Below, piece by piece: positions 25,973 to 29,774 of a DNA stretch of 29,774 nucleotides. Origin of the DNA: CAISGS01 sp044346445 (lineage in GTDB: Bacteria; Pseudomonadota; Alphaproteobacteria; Caulobacterales; Caulobacteraceae). The first letter of the stretch is position 1; every line of letters begins with the position of its first letter. A program made the translations under genes and the position numbers. The stretch is from the NCBI GenBank assembly GCA_044346445.1, contig JBIIZD010000021.1, positions 1 through 29,774 on the forward strand, written 5' to 3'. The notes below the pieces were generated by a model, which searched no databases, was not told the origin of the DNA, and was given only the letters and a program-made list of their open reading frames with translations.

Positions 25973-27343
25973 ATGGCGCACACCACACTGGACGACCGGC
26001 CCCTGACGCTTGAGGCCATGGCCGCGCACCTGGCCGAGGGCTGCAAGCCTGCGGAGCAATGGCGCGTGGGGGCGGAACATGAAAAGTTCAGCTTCCGGCT
26101 CGATAGCCTTGCCCCTATCTCCTATCAGCCCGATGCCGATGGCCGCGGCGGCGTCCATGCGCTTTTGACCGGTTTGATGCGATTTGGCTGGGCCGGGATT
26201 TATGAGGGCGAGACCCTGATTGGCCTGTCGCGCAATGGCGCCAGTGTCAGCCTGGAGCCCGGTGGTCAGTTTGAGCTATCGGGCGCACCGCTGGCCACCA
26301 TGCACGAGATCTGTGCCGAGACCGGCCAGCATCTGGAAGAGGTCAAGGCCGTGGCCGACGAGATCGGGGTCGGCTTTTTGGGTCTGGGCTTTACGCCCAA
26401 CTGGACCCGCGCCGATGTGCCCGTCATGCCCAAGGGCCGCTATAAGATCATGCGCGAATACATGCCAAAGGTTGGCAGTATGGGCCTGGACATGATGTTT
26501 CGTACCTGTACGGTTCAGGCCAATCTGGACTTTTCGTCCGAGGCCGACATGGTCGCCAAGTTCCGGATGAGTCTTGCCCTGCAACCGATAGCGACCGCGC
26601 TTTTCGCTAATTCTCCCTTCACCGAAGGCAAGCCCAATGGGTTTTTATCCGCCAGGGCCAATGTCTGGACCGATGTCGATGCGGACCGCACCGGCATGCT
26701 GGATTTTGTGTTTGAGGACGGGTTTGGCTTTGAGACCTATGCCAATTATGCCGCCGATGTGCCGATGTATTTCACCAAGGACGGTGAGCGCTATATCGAT
26801 CTTGCGGGCAAGTCGTTCCGCAGCTTTATGGCCGGTGATCTGGCCGAGGTGCCGGGCCGCCGCGCGACCATGAAGGACTGGGCCGATCACCTGACCACCT
26901 TATTCCCAGAAGTGCGACTCAAACAGTATCTGGAAATGCGCGGCGCAGATTCTGGACCCTGGAGCCGGATCTGTGCGCTTCAAGCGCTTTGGACAGGCGT
27001 GTTCTATGATAGTGCCGCCTTGGCTGCGGCCTGGGATATTTGCAAGCATTGGACCAGCGCCGACCGCGCGGCCCTGCGCCTTGATGCGGCGCGCACGGGC
27101 CTTAAGGGCACGATTGCTGGGCGGCCGATCAAGGATGTGGCCGCTGACTTTATCGCCATTTCGCGCGAAGGCCTCAAGCGCCGCGCCCGCTTCCATGCCG
27201 GTATGGTTGATGAGACGGGCTATTTGTCCGAACTGGAACAGATTGCCGAGTCGGGCCTAACGCCGGCCGATCGCCTGCTCGAACTTTATCATGGCCCCTG
27301 GCAGGGCGATGTCACCCGCGTATTTGCCGATTTCGCCTATTAG
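25973..27343 (+). CDS. gshA: Glutamate-cysteine ligase, plant/alphaproteobacterial type (GshA)
   Basis: ATP-dependent first step of glutathione synthesis, joining glutamate and cysteine. The 456 residues belong to the plant-type GCS clade rather than the E. coli GshA clade. GAEHEKFSF (33-41) and LEPGGQFELSG (94-104) hold active-site acidic residues; MPKGRYKIMREYMPKVGSMG and MFRTCTVQANLDFSSEADM are strongly characteristic. GGAG at 25963-25966 lies 6 bases before ATG 25973, so that start is preferred to ATG 25961. The upstream region has no other gene. Glutathione produced here would be the cosubstrate of GST-like proteins such as the one encoded at 18106-19035. Confidence 0.95.
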   Translation: MAHTTLDDRPLTLEAMAAHLAEGCKPAEQWRVGAEHEKFSFRLDSLAPISYQPDADGRGGVHALLTGLMRFGWAGIYEGETLIGLSRNGASVSLEPGGQFELSGAPLATMHEICAETGQHLEEVKAVADEIGVGFLGLGFTPNWTRADVPVMPKGRYKIMREYMPKVGSMGLDMMFRTCTVQANLDFSSEADMVAKFRMSLALQPIATALFANSPFTEGKPNGFLSARANVWTDVDADRTGMLDFVFEDGFGFETYANYAADVPMYFTKDGERYIDLAGKSFRSFMAGDLAEVPGRRATMKDWADHLTTLFPEVRLKQYLEMRGADSGPWSRICALQALWTGVFYDSAALAAAWDICKHWTSADRAALRLDAARTGLKGTIAGRPIKDVAADFIAISREGLKRRARFHAGMVDETGYLSELEQIAESGLTPADRLLELYHGPWQGDVTRVFADFAY

Positions 27344-27460
27344 GCCGCGCGAGCATCCTTGCCTGCTCCGAGTTCACAGTCGCCGTACTCATCGGTTCTC
27401 GTTCAATAGCCTAGGTGGGCGGCTGGGCGAGGTGTGACCGACGGCCAGGCTTGAACGCTA

Positions 27461-27480
27461 TCAGACCAGACCTGGTCTGA
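27461..27480. repeat. Perfect inverted repeat (8-base arms, 4-base loop) upstream of the adhesin gene
   Basis: TCAGACCA at 27461-27468 and TGGTCTGA at 27473-27480 pair exactly around GACC. No run of T follows, so it is a poor terminator. It is better seen as an operator-like palindrome or RNA hairpin about 185 bases before the adhesin start. Confidence 0.55.
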
Positions 27481-27601
27481 AGGGGTGCAGAAATTCAACT
27501 AATAATTACAATATTCACGATTAAACCCAAAGTAATGCGGGGGCGTTCGGGCCAGATTTGGTCAAAATTCCCGTTATGGGTTAAAAAACCACCAAAAAAA
27601 C

Positions 27602-27631
27602 TTGCATAGATCGTAAATCACCATTTAGGAT
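27602..27631 (+). promoter_or_regulatory. Possible promoter of the adhesin gene
   Basis: TTGCAT (27602-27607) and TAGGAT (27626-27631) are separated by 18 bases in the AT-rich stretch. Each matches only 3 or 4 consensus bases. AGGTG (27656-27660) is a plausible Shine-Dalgarno 5 bases before ATG 27666. Weak, sequence-only evidence. Confidence 0.3.
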
Positions 27632-27848
27632 AGCGTTAATATAAATCAAACTCATAGGTGTATTGATGACTATTATTCGGGCTCAGCGTTCAACCGCATC
27701 AATGGCAACACCAAACCGCATGGCGCCGTCGGCTGCGCGCTTCAGGCCGCGCTTGCAGGCCCTGCTCTTGGCGACGAGCGCTTCCATGGCGCTGGCGGGG
27801 GCATCGTTTGCCCAGACCGCTGAGGTCGCCCATATCGCTGGCGGGGTC

Positions 27849-27851
27849 TAG
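27849..27851 (+). other. In-frame amber (TAG) codon interrupting the adhesin frame
   Basis: The codon follows AEVAHIAGGV at the start of the mature region and is followed in frame by TSGAAGALDVPAGRQLPTGG, which leads straight into the TPS domain. It lies in the palindrome GTCTAGAC. A single C-to-T change from CAG (Gln) would explain it. TTG 27873 and GTG 27879 are the nearest in-frame restart codons, but neither would supply a signal peptide. Confidence 0.85.
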
Positions 27852-28043
27852 ACTTCTGGCGCTGCCGGGGCCTTGGATGTGCCAGCGGGGCGGCAATTGC
27901 CGACCGGCGGGCAGGTGGTTGCGGGGGCAGTTGCCTTAAACACTGCTGCTCAAAACAATCTGACCCTGAACCAGACCTCGGACCGGGCGATTGTCAATTT
28001 CACCACCTTTGACATTGCCAAGAACTATAGCGTCATTATCAAT

Positions 28044-28083
28044 CAGCCGGGCAGCCGGGCAGCCGGGCAGCCGGGCAGCCGCG
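28044..28083 (+). repeat. Five tandem copies of the 8-base unit CAGCCGGG inside the adhesin TPS domain
   Basis: Four perfect copies (28044-28075) and a fifth with one change (CAGCCGCG, 28076-28083). They encode QPGSRAAGQPGSR in the position where TPS domains have a single NQP-type turn before the LxRVTG strand. Two units would give the typical INQPGSRAALLARVTG, so the current five equal that plus 24 bases, in frame. Losing one unit brings TAA 28265-28267 into frame; gaining one unit or losing two brings TGA 28102-28104 into frame. Confidence 0.9.
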
Positions 28084-29281
28084 CGGCGCTTCTGGCACGG
28101 GTGACGGGCGCGGATGGCTCGATCCTGGCGGGAAGTCTTTCGGCCAATGGCCAGTTCGCCCTGGTCAATCCCAATGGCATTGCCATTACCAATACCGGCA
28201 TAGTGAATACGGCGGGCTTTATTGCCTCGACGCTCGATATTGCCGATGCGGACTTTCTGTCGGGTAAGCTGACCTTCCGGCGCAGCGGCAAGGCCGCCGC
28301 CATCACCAATCAGGGCCAGATCTTCGGCAGTCAGGGCGTGGCCCTGATCGGCAGCGGTATAATCAATGAGGGTCTGGTCTCGGCGCGTCTGGGCAAGATC
28401 GGATATGCGGCGGGTGATCTGGTCAGTGTCGATTTCTCGGGCGATAATTTCCTGTCGGTCCTGTTGCCGGTCAGCGAGATTGAGGGTCTGAGCGATGCCT
28501 TTGGCCGTCCCTTAAGCGCGCTGATCACCCTGGACGGCACCAGCCGCGCCGATGGCGGCAGCATCTATATCTCGGCGGCCGTGGCGCGCGGGCTAATGCG
28601 CAATGCGGTGCATGTCCGCGGCGATCTGATCGCCAATACCATAGGCCAGGACGATCAGGGCCGCATCCGGCTTGGCAATATTGTCATTGATGGCAAGGAT
28701 GGCGCGGTCGATATCGCGGGCCGGATGGATGTGTCTGGCGCGGCGGGCCTTGCGGGCGGCCAGCTCACGGTGCTGGGGGCTGATCTTAGCCTTGAGGGCG
28801 CAATCAATGTGACCAATGGCGGACTAACCCTGTCTGCGGGGTCCAGCAATGACATCACGGCCACTGCGGCCCTGTCGGTTGGGCGCTTTGAACTGACCAG
28901 CGGCAACTGGAAGCAAACGACCACCACCCTGCCAGGATTTTCGGCAACCGATTTCATCCTCACCGGCGGAACCTTCCTGCGCGCTGCGGGCGGGGCGGGC
29001 ACTGTCGCCAACCCGTATAAATTGACGGATGTTTTTGGCCTCCAGGGCATGGGCAGTTCTGACGCCTACCGCGCTGCTAACTATCAATTGGCCAATAATA
29101 TTGACGCCAGCGGCACCAGCGGCTGGAATGGCAGTGCGGGCTTTGTGCCCGTGGGTACGGACAGTGCGCAATTTACCGGCAGTCTGGATGGCGGCGGCTA
29201 CACGATCAATGGCCTGACCATTAACCGTCCGGCGACGAACCTTGTTGGGCTATTTGGTTGGTTAGGGACCGGTTCCAGCGT

Positions 29282-29774
29282 CAGCAATCTGGGGCTGGTG
29301 GGCGGGGCGGTAACGGGTGCAAACAGCGTTGGCGCTCTGGTTGGTATTAGCGAGGGCACGCTTTGGCAAACCTATGCCACGGGCACAGTAGCGGGCACAG
29401 AGAGTGTCGGCGGGCTGGCAGGGCAGGTCTTGGGCAATGTTTCCAGGTCCTATGCGACGGGCGTCGTGACGGGCACAGCCAACTATGTCGGCGGGCTGAT
29501 CGGGTTTGGGTATAATGGCGCCAGTATCACTCAATCCCATGCCGCAGGGGCTGTGACGGGCCTAGCGCTTGTTGGCGGCCTGATGGGGTATAGCGGCGGT
29601 ACGCTTACCCAGTCCTATGCCACGGGCGCGGTGACGGGCTGGTCCTATGTTGGCGGGCTTGTGGGGTTTAATGCTAACGCCATCAGCCAAACCTTTGCCT
29701 CGGGCAAGGTAACGGCGACAGGCTTCGGTGTCGGCGGGCTCGTGGGGTATGGCAATGGTGGCACCCTCAGCCAA
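29282..29774 (+). repeat. GLUG repeat array in the adhesin
   Basis: At least six imperfect units of 24-28 residues follow the pattern S/TQ-S/T-Y-ATG-x-VTG-xxx-VGGL-VG-xxxGG-x-I/L. Examples are WQTYATGTVAGTESVGGLAG, TQSYATGAVTGWSYVGGLVG and SQTFASGKVTATGFGVGGLV. GLUG repeats are known from bacterial surface and secreted proteins, including IgA-protease-like and haemagglutinin-like adhesins. The array continues past the window. The repeats are diverged at DNA level, so they are protein repeats rather than a recent tandem expansion. Confidence 0.85.

Larger units (their letters stand above)
27344..27665. other. Intergenic region between gshA and the adhesin gene
   Basis: About 320 bases without a gene. 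The first third is GC-rich and shows no convincing rho-independent terminator. A perfect 8-base-arm inverted repeat sits at 27461-27480. From about 27490 the sequence becomes distinctly AT-richer than the rest of the window (poly-A tracts near 27582-27600), as is common in front of horizontally exchanged surface-protein genes. A possible promoter and ribosome-binding site precede the adhesin start. Confidence 0.6.
27666..29774 (+). pseudogene. Two-partner-secretion (filamentous haemagglutinin-like) GLUG-repeat adhesin, interrupted by an amber codon; 3' end outside window
   Basis: A large surface or secreted protein, normally exported across the outer membrane by a TpsB partner. Codons 1-50 or so form an extended signal peptide (basic region RFRPRLQ, core ALLLATSASMALAGASFAQ). 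After a TAG at codon 62 the same frame stays open for 641 codons to the window end. It encodes the TPS domain (LPTGGQVVAGAVA, VNFTTFDI, INQPGSR, LVNPNGIAITNTGIVNTAGF, ASTLDI), then a beta-helix-like stretch. Next comes the module ANPYKLTDVFGLQGM, NIDASGTSGWNGSAGFVPVG, FTGSLDGGGYTINGLTINRP, and then GLUG repeats. The continuous open frame and conserved TPS motifs show recent function. The TAG, the lack of a signal-bearing start after it, and an 8-base repeat tract at 28044 make the allele broken, switchable or read through. The partner tpsB gene is not in the window. Confidence 0.8.

Noticed and set aside
29282..29774. Regularly spaced repeats at the window end considered as a CRISPR array
   Set aside because: The repeats are diverged in DNA, keep one open reading frame and encode GLUG protein repeats. 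There are no identical repeats with unique spacers.

Overview
The window reads as chromosomal DNA of a free-living alphaproteobacterium, most likely near Caulobacterales. The evidence is the gene order pstC-pstA-pstB-phoU-phoB, a PstA with a large periplasmic insert, an imuA-imuB-dnaE2 mutasome behind a GAAC-N7-GAAC LexA box, a fused CysN-CysC, a plant-type GshA, an EtfB-type lysine methyltransferase and strongly GC-rich codon use. There are no rRNA or tRNA genes, CRISPR arrays, insertion sequences or phage genes that I can see.

Layout. (1) 1-3676, plus strand: the end of a phosphate operon (pstC fragment, pstA, pstB, phoU, phoB) for high-affinity phosphate uptake and Pho signalling. (2) 3692-7464, minus strand: cysQ-cysD-cysNC, which activates sulfate to APS and PAPS and removes the PAP by-product. 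(3) 7586-8158: an exported TPR protein. (4) 8178-13710: the SOS-inducible error-prone translesion cassette imuA-imuB-dnaE2. (5) 13682-14101, minus: a small VOC/glyoxalase-fold protein. (6) 14171-16210: a promoter, a TPP riboswitch and thiC. (7) 16319-18109: a long-chain or very-long-chain acyl-CoA synthetase, convergent with a GST-like gene. (8) 19187-22028: uvrC and ubiA. (9) 22033-23435: a TetR regulator of the LmrA/YxaF kind with a palindromic operator in front of it, divergent from a METTL20/EtfB-type lysine methyltransferase. (10) 23432-25056, minus: PPK2 followed by an NAD(P)-binding epimerase-like protein. (11) 25115-27343: rsmE and gshA. (12) 27344-27665: an AT-richer intergenic region with a hairpin and a possible promoter. 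(13) 27666-29774: the start of a large two-partner-secretion, filamentous-haemagglutinin-like adhesin with GLUG repeats, running off the window.

Most of the window is ordinary core metabolism and DNA repair. The unusual part is the adhesin gene. Its reading frame is interrupted by an in-frame amber codon just after the signal peptide (27849-27851). About 190 bases further on it carries five tandem copies of an 8-base unit (28044-28083). Because 8 is not a multiple of 3, every single-copy gain or loss breaks the frame. The five-copy state is in frame and equals a plausible ancestral two-copy state plus exactly three units. This is the pattern expected of a phase-variable surface protein, although the amber codon means the allele as read is either off, read through, decayed or mis-sequenced.

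A second item worth testing is the minus-strand TTAGACCGGTCAATATAAAC element in front of the TetR gene. It looks like the box known for Bacillus LmrA/YxaF and lies between the regulator and the divergent methyltransferase gene.
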